DNA of 64,000 nucleotides from Octadecabacter ascidiaceicola (GCF_900185015.1 NZ_FXYD01000002.1:248001-312000); one strand, 5' to 3'; shown: positions 36,496 to 45,111, numbered from the stretch's first letter. Program-made: numbers and translations. Notes: a model not told the origin generated them from the sequence alone.

Positions 36496-37698
36496 TTACT
36501 CCGCGCCAGCGGCGGAACCGATGTTGTGACCGGACGCAGTGCCGCGTGCTTTGGCTGCGGACAAAGTCGCCTTTAGTTCGGCTTCCATGTTCTTCAGCTC
36601 AACTTCGGCTTCAGCACGCTTGCGCTTGCCTTCATCAGCAATTTGCAGGCTTTCCTCGATGGTGCCGATCAGGTCAGCGTTGGCCTTTTTGATCGCTTCG
36701 ATGTCGAACACGCCGCGTTCCATTTCAGTGCGGATCATTTTGTTGGCCGAACGCAGGTTTTCCGCGTTGGCTGTCAAAAGCTCGTTGGTCAGATCGTTGG
36801 CTTCGCGAACGGCAACAGCTGCTTCAGCAGAACGTTGGATCGTGACGGCCTGCGCCAGCTGGGTTTCCCACAACGGAACAGTGTTGATCAGCGTGGAATT
36901 GATCTTGGTCACAAGGGACTTGTCGTTTTCCTGAACCAAACGGATGGACGGCAAGGACTGCATGGTCACCTGACGTGTCAGTTTGAGGTCATGAACACGG
37001 CGTTCCAGATCATCACGTGCAGCACGCAGATCGCGCAATTCCTGCGCTTTCATGACGCCCTGATCTTCCGGCGCGTCTGCCACTTCTTTTTCCTTTGCAG
37101 GAATGACCGTGGAATCCATTTCCGCCAACTTGGCTTCGCCAGCCGCGATGTAGAGGCCCAGTTCGTCATAGAAGCTGAGAGTTTTGTCATACAAAACATC
37201 AAGGCTTTCGATGTCCTTCAGCAGCACGTGTTCGTGCTTGAGAAGATCATCAGTGACCTTATCAATCTGGCCCTGAACCGTTTCGAACTTGGCAGCAAAC
37301 TTTGCAGCAGGGGCCATGCGACCCAACAGGCGTTCCCACCAGCTACGTTTGCGGCGCACGTCGAGTTCGGAAACGTTAAAGCCGCGAATGGTTGTCACGA
37401 TTTCACGAAGGCTGTCGCCTGCTGGACCCACGTCCTTATTGCGTACGCCTTGCAGCATGGATTGCGAGATTTCCTGCAATTCAGCCTGCGCGGAGCTGCC
37501 GAAAGAGATGATGGAATTCGTATCTTCCATGTTCAGCTCTTTCATCCGCTTGGTGATCGCGGCGGATGTTTTTTTGTTGGCAGCTTCCAACGTGACGAGT
37601 TCATTCTTCGGTTCTGCCAAAATCACGGCTGTGACTTTCTCGACGTTTTTAAGGCTCGCTTGTGCGGCCTCCATGTTTTTTGCAACTGTGTCAGACAT
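36496..37698 (-). CDS. Toxic anion resistance (TelA-like) protein
   Basis: 400-residue cytosolic protein, almost entirely helical and highly charged. The TelA signature is seen in the C-terminal half (WETQLAQAVTIQRSAEAAV, then LRSANKMIRTEMERGVFDIEA). TelA-like proteins were named for tellurite resistance but more broadly respond to envelope or cell-wall stress, often with XpaC and SPFH partners. Its position between XpaC and DUF2927 genes follows that association. The gene begins 26 bp after the XpaC stop. Confidence 0.93.
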   Translation of the reverse strand: MSDTVAKNMEAAQASLKNVEKVTAVILAEPKNELVTLEAANKKTSAAITKRMKELNMEDTNSIISFGSSAQAELQEISQSMLQGVRNKDVGPAGDSLREIVTTIRGFNVSELDVRRKRSWWERLLGRMAPAAKFAAKFETVQGQIDKVTDDLLKHEHVLLKDIESLDVLYDKTLSFYDELGLYIAAGEAKLAEMDSTVIPAKEKEVADAPEDQGVMKAQELRDLRAARDDLERRVHDLKLTRQVTMQSLPSIRLVQENDKSLVTKINSTLINTVPLWETQLAQAVTIQRSAEAAVAVREANDLTNELLTANAENLRSANKMIRTEMERGVFDIEAIKKANADLIGTIEESLQIADEGKRKRAEAEVELKNMEAELKATLSAAKARGTASGHNIGSAAGAE

Positions 37699-37724
37699 AT
37701 GTGTCCCCCTAGGTAGTGGCCCGT

Positions 37725-38597
37725 TTATAGGCCTTCGCGCTGCAAACGATCGCGCAGCACTTTGATTTCAATATCCATGTCGCTGCGGTCATCGAGCAAC
37801 ATCTTCTCTGTTCGTGCGGCGAAATTCTGCTCAAGGTCTGTAAGCAGGTTTTCGAAATCTCCGCGGGCGTCTTCATTCCGTTGGCGTTTATAGAGATCAG
37901 CAAACTTGGCTGCCGCGTCCCGTGCGCCCATCAGATAAACACCTAAGAATTTACGCGCACCGGTCAGGTCACGCGGGTCTTCCTCAACGGTGCGGATCAT
38001 GCGCCGCGCGGCTGCTTGAAACTGTGCTGTGCGGGTTTCCAAATGACGGTCGCCAATGCTGGCAATGTGATCAGTCATGGAGGCAAGATGCGCCTCGGCC
38101 TCATCAACCACCTTGGCGACGCGGTCTTGTTGAAAGGTATCAATCCCCTCCATACGTTTGTCGCGCAACGGATCCATACCAAAGGCGGTGATGTGCAATC
38201 CAGCGGCGACGATGCCATAAAGAACGGCCGCCAAAACGCTGGGATCATTGGATAAAGATGCCATCGTGATGCCAGCGCCGGTAAAAATAGCACCAAGCAG
38301 CTTGCGCGGAAGTGCGGGCTTTCGCGCCACTTTACGCAAGTCATAGGCCGCCGCCGCCTTCAACCCGTCACGCGTAAGCCACGCGGCCAAGGTCAAAACA
38401 GCGGCGCCGCCCAACCCAAGCAGTAAATTCAACGCGCCTTCGTTTAATGACAGAAAGGCAAGGATCACACCCGGAACAAACAAGATACCAGCCTTGGCAC
38501 CCGCCGCATTGACGCGACGTTCATCGACAACCGCCTCACGAATGGCACTGCCTTCGGTTCCATCGGGGCTGAATTTGCCGCCAAACTTCTTAGCCAT
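37725..38597 (-). CDS. XpaC-like 5-bromo-4-chloroindolyl phosphate hydrolysis family protein
   Basis: 290 residues: a basic N-terminus, two or three transmembrane helices between about 30 and 150 (FVPGVILAFLSL, LLGLGGAAVLTLAAWL) and a long charged helical C-terminus. This matches XpaC, usually encoded next to TelA. Despite the family name its enzymatic activity is doubtful; a membrane scaffold partner of TelA is more likely. Start ATG 38597 lies two bases after the stop of a 28-codon gene. Confidence 0.88.
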   Translation of the reverse strand: MAKKFGGKFSPDGTEGSAIREAVVDERRVNAAGAKAGILFVPGVILAFLSLNEGALNLLLGLGGAAVLTLAAWLTRDGLKAAAAYDLRKVARKPALPRKLLGAIFTGAGITMASLSNDPSVLAAVLYGIVAAGLHITAFGMDPLRDKRMEGIDTFQQDRVAKVVDEAEAHLASMTDHIASIGDRHLETRTAQFQAAARRMIRTVEEDPRDLTGARKFLGVYLMGARDAAAKFADLYKRQRNEDARGDFENLLTDLEQNFAARTEKMLLDDRSDMDIEIKVLRDRLQREGL

Positions 38598-38599
38598 AT

Positions 38600-38686
38600 C
38601 TAAAGCCCCCCAAGCCAGCCGGTAACAACGCCGAGCATCAGCAGGATCAGCAAAACAAACGAAATGGTTTTCACAGTATCAGGCAC
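38600..38686 (-). CDS. 28-residue single-pass membrane peptide, first gene of the XpaC-TelA operon
   Basis: A short frame begins at GTG 38686, five bases after a perfect GGAGG, and ends two bases before the XpaC start. The product is one hydrophobic helix (TISFVLLILLMLGVV) with a charged tip (PDTVK) and a GWLGGL end. The strong ribosome site, the tight coupling and a sensible transmembrane sequence all argue for a real gene. I recognise no family. It may help membrane insertion or regulate the operon as a leader. Confidence 0.72.
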   Translation of the reverse strand: MPDTVKTISFVLLILLMLGVVTGWLGGL

Positions 38687-38808
38687 GCACGCCTCCACGG
38701 TTCGCCAATGGCAATGTTACAGCAAACTCAATACGCATGAAACGTCCCCAAAGACTTTGATAAATCAGTCGAACCAACCATGCACACCCCAAAACACAGG
38801 GGCAAGGG

Positions 38809-39672
38809 TCATCTGCGCGGTGTTTTCCCCGTTGAACCCGTTGGTTTCGCCTTAGCGGACGCGTTTGTGCCGCGTTTTGGCGGCGGGCGTTTGCCCTTGG
38901 TGTTGCGTTTTACCATTGTCGGTTTGGGTGTCTTTCGCAGGCCCATCTGGTCGCGCACGATGCGTTGCTTGACCTCTTCCACTGCGCCGGGCTTGAGCGT
39001 CCCAAGCTGGAACGGCCCATATGAAATGCGCAATAGACGGTTCACGACCACGCCCATCGCCTCCATAAGACGGCGAATTTCGCGGTTCTTTCCTTCGCGT
39101 AACCCCATCGTTAGCCACGCGTTGGCCCCTTGCTGGCGGTCGAATTTCACTTCAACGGGGGCGTATTCGACGCCGTCCACGGTGATCCCATTGCGCAATT
39201 CGTCCAGCTTTGCCTCAGATAAGGACCCGTTGATGCGCACACGGTATCTTCGCAGCCAACCCGTCGCGGGTAACTCCATCGTGCGTTTCAGCTCACCATC
39301 GTTGGTCAGCAGCAGCAACCCCTCTGACGCGATATCGAGCCGCCCAACAGACATCACACGCGGCATTTCAGGCGGCAGCGCGCCAAACACGGTCTTGCGA
39401 CCCTTTTCATCACGCTCGGTCGTCACCAGTCCGGCGGGCTTGTGATATAGCCAGATGCGCGGCGCTTCCGGTTCGGCAAGGGGCTTGTTGTCCACCACAA
39501 TCCGGTCGCGTTCTGTTACGTTCAATGCGGGCGAGGTGATGATAACCCCATTCACCTGCACACGGCCCGCTTCGATGATTTTCTCGGCCTCGCGGCGGCT
39601 GGCAATACCTGCACGCGCCAAAACTTTGGCGATACGGTCCCCTGCGGGCTTTTTCTTGTTCTCTTCAGTCAT
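38809..39672 (-). CDS. rluB: 23S rRNA pseudouridine synthase, RluB/RsuA family
   Basis: 287 residues: an N-terminal S4 RNA-binding domain (about 12-60, RIAKVLARAGIASRREAEKII), then the catalytic domain with the active-site aspartate in GRLDIASEGLLLLTND and conserved REGKNREIRRL. It isomerises a uridine in large-subunit rRNA. A basic lysine/arginine-rich C-terminal tail of about 45 residues (from KTPKPTMVKR) is typical of RluB. Between RluB and RluE/F types, RluB fits best because of the S4 domain and tail. Confidence 0.88.
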   Translation of the reverse strand: MTEENKKKPAGDRIAKVLARAGIASRREAEKIIEAGRVQVNGVIITSPALNVTERDRIVVDNKPLAEPEAPRIWLYHKPAGLVTTERDEKGRKTVFGALPPEMPRVMSVGRLDIASEGLLLLTNDGELKRTMELPATGWLRRYRVRINGSLSEAKLDELRNGITVDGVEYAPVEVKFDRQQGANAWLTMGLREGKNREIRRLMEAMGVVVNRLLRISYGPFQLGTLKPGAVEEVKQRIVRDQMGLRKTPKPTMVKRNTKGKRPPPKRGTNASAKAKPTGSTGKTPRR

Positions 39673-39699
39673 CCCTTGGCCCTAGCCCCTCACACAGGC

Positions 39700-40419
39700 T
39701 TAGGCAACGGGCTTTCGCCCTGACACCGAGGTGGCGCAGCCAAAGAAATGCCGATGATACGTTACCTCAAGCCCGACATCCCGCATGGCTTGCGCAAAGC
39801 TTTCGCAATCGCCGAAACGTTTGGAATAAGGGCCAACCATGCTGAAATCTTCGGCACCTTTTAGGAACAGTTTTTCCACCAACGGAATGACGTGATCCAT
39901 ATAAAACCGAAATAACGGCCGCCCAATCCAGCCCTTAGGGTCGGACGCTTCAAGCAAAGAAAACGCACCACCCGGTTTCAAAAGCCGCTTCACTTGCTCA
40001 GCCAAAATGACGTGCTGTTCGGCATTAAAGGTCTTTAACCCAAACGTAGACACGACGACGTCCGCAATCCCATCGGGCAGGGGCGTTGTCAGGGCGTTGG
40101 CTTCCAGATGGGTAATCTTATCGGCCCGCTCGCTGTGCAAAACTTCTAGCGCATGCAGATGCATTTGGTGCGAAATATCAATCGCCGTGATCTCGGCATC
40201 CGGAAAACGCGCCAACACATGGGGCCAAATCTCGCCTGTACCCGCCATCAAATCCACCACCACCTCTGGATGCGTCGCCGGCAGCTGACGCACCGCCGCA
40301 CGCCGCCAACGGTTTACAAACCCGAACGAACTCACATTGCTCCACCAACGGTAATTCCCTGCACAACGGTCAAAAAGCGCGGCAACATCGGCGGGGTCAT
40401 AAGACGGATCACTACTCAT
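39700..40419 (-). CDS. Class I SAM-dependent methyltransferase (UbiE-like)
   Basis: 239 residues. The SAM-binding glycine loop is VVDLMAGTGEI near residue 55, followed by AEITAIDIS and the post-motif VVSTFGLKTF. The overall form is close to UbiE/MenG-type quinone methyltransferases, but the sequence lacks enough landmarks to call it ubiE, and many small-molecule methyltransferases look alike. The gene is followed by the rluB-like gene 27 bp downstream on the same strand. Confidence 0.85.
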   Translation of the reverse strand: MSSDPSYDPADVAALFDRCAGNYRWWSNVSSFGFVNRWRRAAVRQLPATHPEVVVDLMAGTGEIWPHVLARFPDAEITAIDISHQMHLHALEVLHSERADKITHLEANALTTPLPDGIADVVVSTFGLKTFNAEQHVILAEQVKRLLKPGGAFSLLEASDPKGWIGRPLFRFYMDHVIPLVEKLFLKGAEDFSMVGPYSKRFGDCESFAQAMRDVGLEVTYHRHFFGCATSVSGRKPVA

Positions 40420-40460
40420 GGCTGCACGCTATCCCGCTCAATATCAAAGCGAAACACCCA

Positions 40461-40489
40461 TTTTCTTTGGCTCTCAAATACTCAAATCC
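40461..40489 (-). repeat. Intergenic repeat family B, copy 2
   Basis: Read on the minus strand it gives GGATTTGAGTATTTGAGAGCC then AAAGAAAA, a near copy of the element at 16474-16502. It lies in the gap between the divergent methyltransferase and tadA genes, pointing toward the methyltransferase. Confidence 0.65.
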
Positions 40490-40529
40490 AACCCTTGCCA
40501 AACACACCAGCCAAAGCCCATCAAAGCAC

Positions 40530-40985
40530 ATGACTTTCCGCACCCACATGGACGCCGCCCTGCATGAGGCCAAATCCGCCGCTATCCGCGACGAAGTCCC
40601 CGTGGGCGCTGTGGTGGTTTCCCCGTCAGGGGAGGTCATCGCAGTGGCTGGCAATCGAACCCGCGAGCTGAATGATCCGACGGCCCATGCGGAAATCCTT
40701 GCGATCCGCGCGGCCTGTGCGGCCCTTGGACAGGAACGCCTGACGGGTCACGACCTCTATGTCACGCTTGAACCTTGCCCGATGTGCGCTTCTGCGATCT
40801 CGAACGCCCGCATCGCGCGGCTTTATTACGGCGCGGCCGATCCAAAATCCGGCGGAGTCGCCCAAGGGCCGCGCATCTTCGCGCAACCCCAATGCCATCA
40901 CGCGCCCGAAGTTTACGACGGGCTTTCTGCCCAAGCATCCGAGGACCTGTTAAAGGCGTTCTTTGCCGCAAAACGCCAAGCCTAG
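40530..40985 (+). CDS. tadA: tRNA-specific adenosine deaminase TadA
   Basis: 151 residues, normal for the family. It converts adenosine-34 of tRNA-Arg(ACG) to inosine. The zinc-dependent deaminase motifs are HAE at 53-55 (with the proton-shuttle glutamate) and PCPMC with zinc cysteines 83 and 86. ATG 40530 is the likely start; a second methionine at 40548 is possible, and the open frame from 40467 overlaps the upstream repeat and lacks support. Confidence 0.95.
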   Translation: MTFRTHMDAALHEAKSAAIRDEVPVGAVVVSPSGEVIAVAGNRTRELNDPTAHAEILAIRAACAALGQERLTGHDLYVTLEPCPMCASAISNARIARLYYGAADPKSGGVAQGPRIFAQPQCHHAPEVYDGLSAQASEDLLKAFFAAKRQA

Positions 40986-41053
40986 CGTCGCGGTGGTTGA
41001 AGCCTGCGCGCACGAGGGGTAAAGCGGGACAAAGATTTGAACGGAGAAATCCC

Positions 41054-41341
41054 ATGTCCATCGACATCGAAACCGCCCGCCGCGTTGCGAAACTCGCGCG
41101 GATTGCTGTGCCAGAGAAAGAACTGCCAGAATTAGCCAATGAATTCAGCGCGATACTGGGCTTCATTGAACAGTTGAACGAAGTCGATGTTGACGGGGTT
41201 GAGCCCATGACATCCGTGACGCCGCAGCGCCTGAAGCGCCGCGACGATGTGGTCAACGATGGCAGCCAGCAAGCGGCCGTTCTGAAAAATGCACCCGATG
41301 CCCGCGAAGGGTTTTTCGCAGTTCCGAAGGTGGTTGAATAA
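41054..41341 (+). CDS. gatC: Aspartyl/glutamyl-tRNA amidotransferase subunit C (GatC)
   Basis: 95 residues. The small helical subunit of the GatCAB complex stabilises GatA and bridges to GatB. It matches the family end to end ([14 protein letters not shown], then [18 protein letters not shown]). Start ATG 41054 has GGAG eight bases upstream. The last base of its stop is shared with the gatA start. Any gatB must be elsewhere, since it is not in this window. Confidence 0.96.
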   Translation: MSIDIETARRVAKLARIAVPEKELPELANEFSAILGFIEQLNEVDVDGVEPMTSVTPQRLKRRDDVVNDGSQQAAVLKNAPDAREGFFAVPKVVE

Positions 41342-42819
41342 TGTCTGAACTTTCAAAACTCAAAATCTCCGAAGCGCGTGACGCCCTGAAAAAGGGCGAG
41401 GTGACATCCGTTGAACTAACGCAGGCCTGCCTGTCAGAGATCGAAAAAGCAGATGCGCTGGGCGCGTTCGTCCACAAAACACCCGAGCTGGCGATGGACA
41501 TGGCGAAAGCTGCGGACGCAAACAAAGCTGGTGGTGATCTGAACGGTATTCCGCTTGGTATCAAAGACTTGTTCTGCACCAAGGGCGTACCGTCACAGGC
41601 CGCATCCGGTATCCTCGAAGGCTTCAAGCCGGAGTATGAATCCACTGTGACAACCCAGTTGTTCGCAGACGGCGCGGTCATGCTCGGCAAACTGAACATG
41701 GACGAATTCGCGATGGGCTCTTCCAACGAAACCTCTGTTTACGGCAACGCTGTGAACCCGTGGAAGCGCGGCAATGACGACGCACAGCTAACCCCGGGTG
41801 GGTCTTCTGGTGGCTCAGCCACTGCGGTTGCGGCGGACTTATGTCTTGGCGCGACGGGCACGGATACGGGCGGTTCCATCCGCCAACCTGCTGCCTTCAC
41901 GGGCATTACAGGCATCAAACCAACCTATGGCCGCGTGTCCCGTTGGGGCGTTGTGGCGTTCGCGTCCTCGCTCGATCAAGCAGGCCCAATGACCAAAGAC
42001 GTGCGCGATTCCGCGATTATGTTGAAGGCGATGTCTGGGCATGATCCGAAAGACAGCACATCCGCCGATCTTGCCGTGCCGGACTTTGAGGCTGCGCTGA
42101 CAGGTGACATTCGTGGCAAAACAATCGGTATTCCAAAAGAATACCGCATGGACGGCATGCCGGAAGAGATTTCCAAGCTTTGGGAAGACGGCACCACAAT
42201 GCTGAAAGATGCAGGCGCGGTCATCAAAGATATCTCGCTGCCGCACACCCAATACGCGTTGCCAGCTTACTATGTGATCGCCCCAGCCGAGGCATCTTCC
42301 AACCTTGCACGTTATGACGGCGTGCGTTTTGGCCACCGCGCCACGTTGGATGCTGGCGATGGCATCACCGAGATGTACGAAAAGACCCGTGCCGAAGGGT
42401 TCGGTAACGAAGTGAAACGCCGCGTGATGATTGGGACATACGTCCTCAGCGCCGGTTTCTATGACGCTTATTACAACCGCGCTCGTAAGGTGCGTGCGCT
42501 GATTAAGCGCGACTTTGAGAACGTATTTGCGGATGGTGTCGATGCGATCCTGACACCCGCGACCCCGTCTTCGGCCTTTGAATTAGGCGCGATGAAGGAC
42601 GCGGATCCGGTACAGATGTATTTGAATGACGTCTTCACAGTCACAACGAACCTCGCTGGATTGCCGGGCATCGCGGTTCCCGCAGGTCTGGACAAAAACG
42701 GCTTACCCCTTGGCCTGCAATTGATTGGTCGTCCGTGGGAAGAAGGCGATTTGCTGAATACTGCCTACGCGTTGGAGCAATCCCTGCAATTTGTAGCAAA
42801 ACCGAACCGTTGGTGGTAA
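41341..42819 (+). CDS. gatA: Aspartyl/glutamyl-tRNA amidotransferase subunit A (GatA)
   Basis: 492 residues. The amidase-signature enzyme supplies ammonia from glutamine so that mischarged Glu-tRNA-Gln or Asp-tRNA-Asn can be corrected. The catalytic triad is visible: lysine near 75 in PLGIKD, cis-serine in PGGSSGGSA near 153 and the nucleophile serine in TDTGGSIR near 178. Coupled to gatC by a TAATG overlap. Confidence 0.97.
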   Translation: MSELSKLKISEARDALKKGEVTSVELTQACLSEIEKADALGAFVHKTPELAMDMAKAADANKAGGDLNGIPLGIKDLFCTKGVPSQAASGILEGFKPEYESTVTTQLFADGAVMLGKLNMDEFAMGSSNETSVYGNAVNPWKRGNDDAQLTPGGSSGGSATAVAADLCLGATGTDTGGSIRQPAAFTGITGIKPTYGRVSRWGVVAFASSLDQAGPMTKDVRDSAIMLKAMSGHDPKDSTSADLAVPDFEAALTGDIRGKTIGIPKEYRMDGMPEEISKLWEDGTTMLKDAGAVIKDISLPHTQYALPAYYVIAPAEASSNLARYDGVRFGHRATLDAGDGITEMYEKTRAEGFGNEVKRRVMIGTYVLSAGFYDAYYNRARKVRALIKRDFENVFADGVDAILTPATPSSAFELGAMKDADPVQMYLNDVFTVTTNLAGLPGIAVPAGLDKNGLPLGLQLIGRPWEEGDLLNTAYALEQSLQFVAKPNRWW

Positions 42820-42849
42820 ACCGCGTCTAAATTCGACTTATGAAAGTAA

Positions 42850-42866
42850 GGGGGCGACGCGCCCCT
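42850..42866 (+). other. GC-rich hairpin between gatA and the lipoprotein gene
   Basis: GGGGCG pairs with CGCCCC around an ACG loop. No T-run follows, so it may be a partial terminator after gatA or a structure in the leader of the lipoprotein mRNA. Confidence 0.4.
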
Positions 42867-42878
42867 GTGACTAAACGT

Positions 42879-43565
42879 ATGAAAAAGATAGCGATTCTTG
42901 GTGTTAACCTTTTGGCTTTGACGGCGTGTACGACGCAGGTTCCAGACAGTGGTGCTGGCGTGGGTTTCAATGATTATGCTCAATATGAGCTTGATCGCGC
43001 CCGCCGTGAGGCTGCGTTGCAAGGCACGACGACCCCGACACTGACGCAAAATGGTGCAATTGTGCCACCAGCGCTGGGCGTTTCGACAACAGAATTGGCC
43101 GAGGCAGGTATCATTCCAAGGCAGACCGATAGAACAACCGCTGAGGAGCAAGCTGCCCTTGCATCCAATCCCGAAATCTCTGACGAGCAGGATTTTCAAG
43201 CCGTTTCCTCGCGACAGAGCATCGAAAGCGATGCTGAACGCCGCGCACGCCAAGCGGCTGCGTATCAATTGATTGAAGCCACAGCACTTCCCGACCGTTC
43301 GGGCAACGCTGGTCCGAATATTGTTCAATATGCGTTGCAGGCGCCAAATGACCGTGGCGAGCCAGTGTTTGACCGCTCCCGCATTTCTGGCGAAGGCCGT
43401 TTCCAACGCAACTGCGCCAAGTACCGCACGCCGGATGACGCGCAGCGCGATTTCATCAGCCGTGGTGGCCCGCAGCGTGACCGCCTTGGTATCGACCCTG
43501 ATGGTGACGGTTTCGCCTGTGGATGGGACCCGCAAGCGTTCCGCGCGTTCGCGACTGGCAACTAA
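42879..43565 (+). CDS. Lipoprotein with a C-terminal excalibur-like calcium motif
   Basis: 228 residues from ATG 42879, which begins a clear lipoprotein signal (hydrophobic to LLALTAC, cysteine near 17). The open frame from 42840 would put 13 charged residues before it. A long low-complexity middle (Ala, Gln, Arg) leads to a C-terminal domain with RNCAKYRTPDDAQRDF and the DPDGDGFACGWDP loop, an excalibur-type D-x-D-x-D-G-x-x-C calcium motif. It likely binds calcium at the cell surface. It is two bases from the amidase gene. Confidence 0.82.
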   Translation: MKKIAILGVNLLALTACTTQVPDSGAGVGFNDYAQYELDRARREAALQGTTTPTLTQNGAIVPPALGVSTTELAEAGIIPRQTDRTTAEEQAALASNPEISDEQDFQAVSSRQSIESDAERRARQAAAYQLIEATALPDRSGNAGPNIVQYALQAPNDRGEPVFDRSRISGEGRFQRNCAKYRTPDDAQRDFISRGGPQRDRLGIDPDGDGFACGWDPQAFRAFATGN

Positions 43566-43567
43566 GT

Positions 43568-44245
43568 TTGAGCCTTTCACCGAACTTTGGTGAGCGGCGC
43601 GATGGGGCGACCCCTGACATCATTGTTTTGCACTACACCGCGATGCCTGACTGGTGCGCGGCGCGAGACTGGTTGTGCAACCCCGAAGCCGAAGTATCCG
43701 CGCATTATATCATTTCCGAACAAGGGAATGTGGTGCAGATGGTGGCCGAGGACCAACGCGCATGGCATGCGGGTGCGGGGTCTTGGGGGGATATTACCGA
43801 CGTCAATTCGCGTTCCATCGGGATTGAACTGAACAACACCGGAAGCGCCCCCTTTGCGGCCCCATTGATGGACGCGTTAGAACGCCTGTTACCCGAAATC
43901 ATGACCCGTTGGGCGATCCCACCTGAGCGGGTGATCGCTCATTCTGACCTCGCACCGGGGCGCAAAATTGACCCCGGCGCAAAGTTTGACTGGGCGCGTT
44001 TGGTGCATGCGGGTTTGGCCGTGGCGGCGTCTCCACCTGCCGCTATCGCGGCAAACGAGGACGCCTTATTGCGCGACCTTTCAGCCGTTGGATATGGCGC
44101 AGGGGTTAGCACGGACGTGCTGCTCGCTGCGTTCCGGTTGCGCCACAGACAGGGGCATGAGGGGCCGCTGGATGGCTGGGATTGCGCGATCGCCGCTGAT
44201 CTCGCGCAGAGATTTCCTATTGATCGGTCAGCGCTTACGTCTTAA
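43568..44245 (+). CDS. N-acetylmuramoyl-L-alanine amidase (AmpD/AmiD-like)
   Basis: 225 residues if it starts at TTG 43568, just after the lipoprotein stop; no ATG gives a sensible N-terminus, and the ribosome site is weak, so the start is uncertain. The Amidase_2 zinc ligands are in VLHYTAM and IAHSDLAPGRKIDPG, with the catalytic glutamate region around SRSIGIELNN. It should cut the amide bond between muramic acid and the stem peptide. A C-terminal part of about 60 residues resembles a peptidoglycan-binding helix bundle. No signal peptide is visible, suggesting a cytosolic, AmpD-like recycling role. Confidence 0.88.
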   Translation: MSLSPNFGERRDGATPDIIVLHYTAMPDWCAARDWLCNPEAEVSAHYIISEQGNVVQMVAEDQRAWHAGAGSWGDITDVNSRSIGIELNNTGSAPFAAPLMDALERLLPEIMTRWAIPPERVIAHSDLAPGRKIDPGAKFDWARLVHAGLAVAASPPAAIAANEDALLRDLSAVGYGAGVSTDVLLAAFRLRHRQGHEGPLDGWDCAIAADLAQRFPIDRSALTS

Positions 44246-44254
44246 CCCGACGCT

Positions 44255-44631
44255 ACGCGGAGGATCGGATGGCCGCGGTGTGGGGCAACCTGCATCGAGG
44301 AAAGTCCGGACTCCATCAAGGCATGATGCTGGGTAACGCCCAGGCGGGGTAACCCGACGGACAGCGCCACAGAGAACAGACCGCCTAGTTTACTAGGTAA
44401 GGGTGAAACGGTGGAGTAAGAGCCCACCGCGGCGATGGCAACATCGCTGGCAAGGCAAGCCCCATCAGGAGCAATGCCAAATAGGGGCCGCGTGTGGGTA
44501 ACCACAGGATCGTCTTGATCCGAGCAGGTCCGGGTTGGCAGCTAGAGGGTGTTTGGTAACAAGCGCCTTAGATGAATGGCCATCAAACCGCTTCGGCGGG
44601 GAACAAAATCCGGCTTATAGATCCTCCGCGT
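44255..44631 (+). ncRNA. rnpB: RNase P RNA (class A)
   Basis: About 377 nt. The outer helix is formed by GCGGAGGATC at the 5' end and GATCCTCCGC at the 3' end. Between them are the conserved cores: GAGGAAAGTCCGGACTCC, ACAGAGAACAGACCGCC, GGTAAGGGTGAAACGGTG and the 3' ACAAAATCCGGCTTAT. The RNA is the catalytic part of RNase P and cleaves tRNA 5' leaders. It starts ten bases after the amidase stop. Confidence 0.96.
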
Positions 44632-44697
44632 ATTTCTGGACGAAGGTCCAGAAATACGGGTAGGCAAGGCGCGTTTGCTTGCAAATGCGCAGCCTAC
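44629..44697 (+). other. Two strong hairpins directly 3' of rnpB
   Basis: The first is a perfect 13-bp stem (CGTATTTCTGGAC with GTCCAGAAATACG) around GAAG, which overlaps the last bases of the RNase P outer helix. The second, 44660-44697, has outer arms GTAGGC/GCCTAC and a 10-bp inner arm ending in GCGTTTGC/GCAAATGC. Neither has a T-run. They may control 3' processing or termination of rnpB. The rest of the gap to rpmG (44698-44803) shows no other feature I can support. Confidence 0.7.
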
Positions 44698-44803
44698 TCA
44701 GCAGTTAAGGCGTGTGATGTGTGCTATGCCAGAAATTTGACGCTGAAACGGGCCTAAACATACGGGCTAATTCATCAGAAGGCATCGCCGCGTGTGATTG
44801 CTG

Positions 44804-44831
44804 TTGACTCGGGGGGCAAACCCCCTAAAAG
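44804..44831 (+). promoter_or_regulatory. Probable rpmG promoter with a G/C inverted repeat in its spacer
   Basis: TTGACT at 44804-44809 and TAAAAG at 44826-44831 are separated by 16 bases. The spacer contains GGGGG-GCAAA-CCCCC. The -35 element is near consensus while the -10 is weak. It lies about 58 bp before the rpmG start. Confidence 0.5.
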
Positions 44832-44888
44832 GCGGGTTCAGATTCAATTTACGCGCCGCATTTTGCCGCGCGAAGCCGGAGACACACC

Positions 44889-45056
44889 ATGGCGAAGCCA
44901 ACCACGATCAAAATCCGCCTGAACTCTTCTGCAGGCACCGGCCACTTCTACGTGGCAAAGAAAAACGCACGCACAATGACTGAAAAGATGGTCGTCAACA
45001 AATACGACCCAGTTGTGCGCAAGCACGTTGAATACAAAGAAGGCAAGATCAAGTAA
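44889..45056 (+). CDS. rpmG: 50S ribosomal protein L33
   Basis: 55 residues, beginning [16 protein letters not shown] and ending in [11 protein letters not shown], the L33 pattern. It lacks the CxxC pairs of the zinc-binding form, so it is the zinc-independent (C-minus) type. CGGAG lies about 7 nt before the ATG. A strong terminator follows 25 bp after the stop, so it is transcribed alone. Confidence 0.96.
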   Translation: MAKPTTIKIRLNSSAGTGHFYVAKKNARTMTEKMVVNKYDPVVRKHVEYKEGKIK

Positions 45057-45080
45057 GATCGCCTGATTTGAACGAATAGA

Positions 45081-45111
45081 AACGGGTCGCCTCAACGGGC
45101 GGCCCGTTTTC
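45081..45111 (+). terminator. Rho-independent terminator of rpmG
   Basis: AAACGGGTCGCC pairs with GGCGGCCCGTTT (one G-U pair) around TCAACG, running into TTTTCG. It also lies just past the stop of the convergent gene at 45125 and may serve both directions. Confidence 0.9.

Noticed and set aside
42765-43580. A 271-residue minus-strand frame
   Set aside because: It lies opposite the excalibur lipoprotein and overlaps gatA; composition is arginine/cysteine-rich as expected for an antisense shadow.
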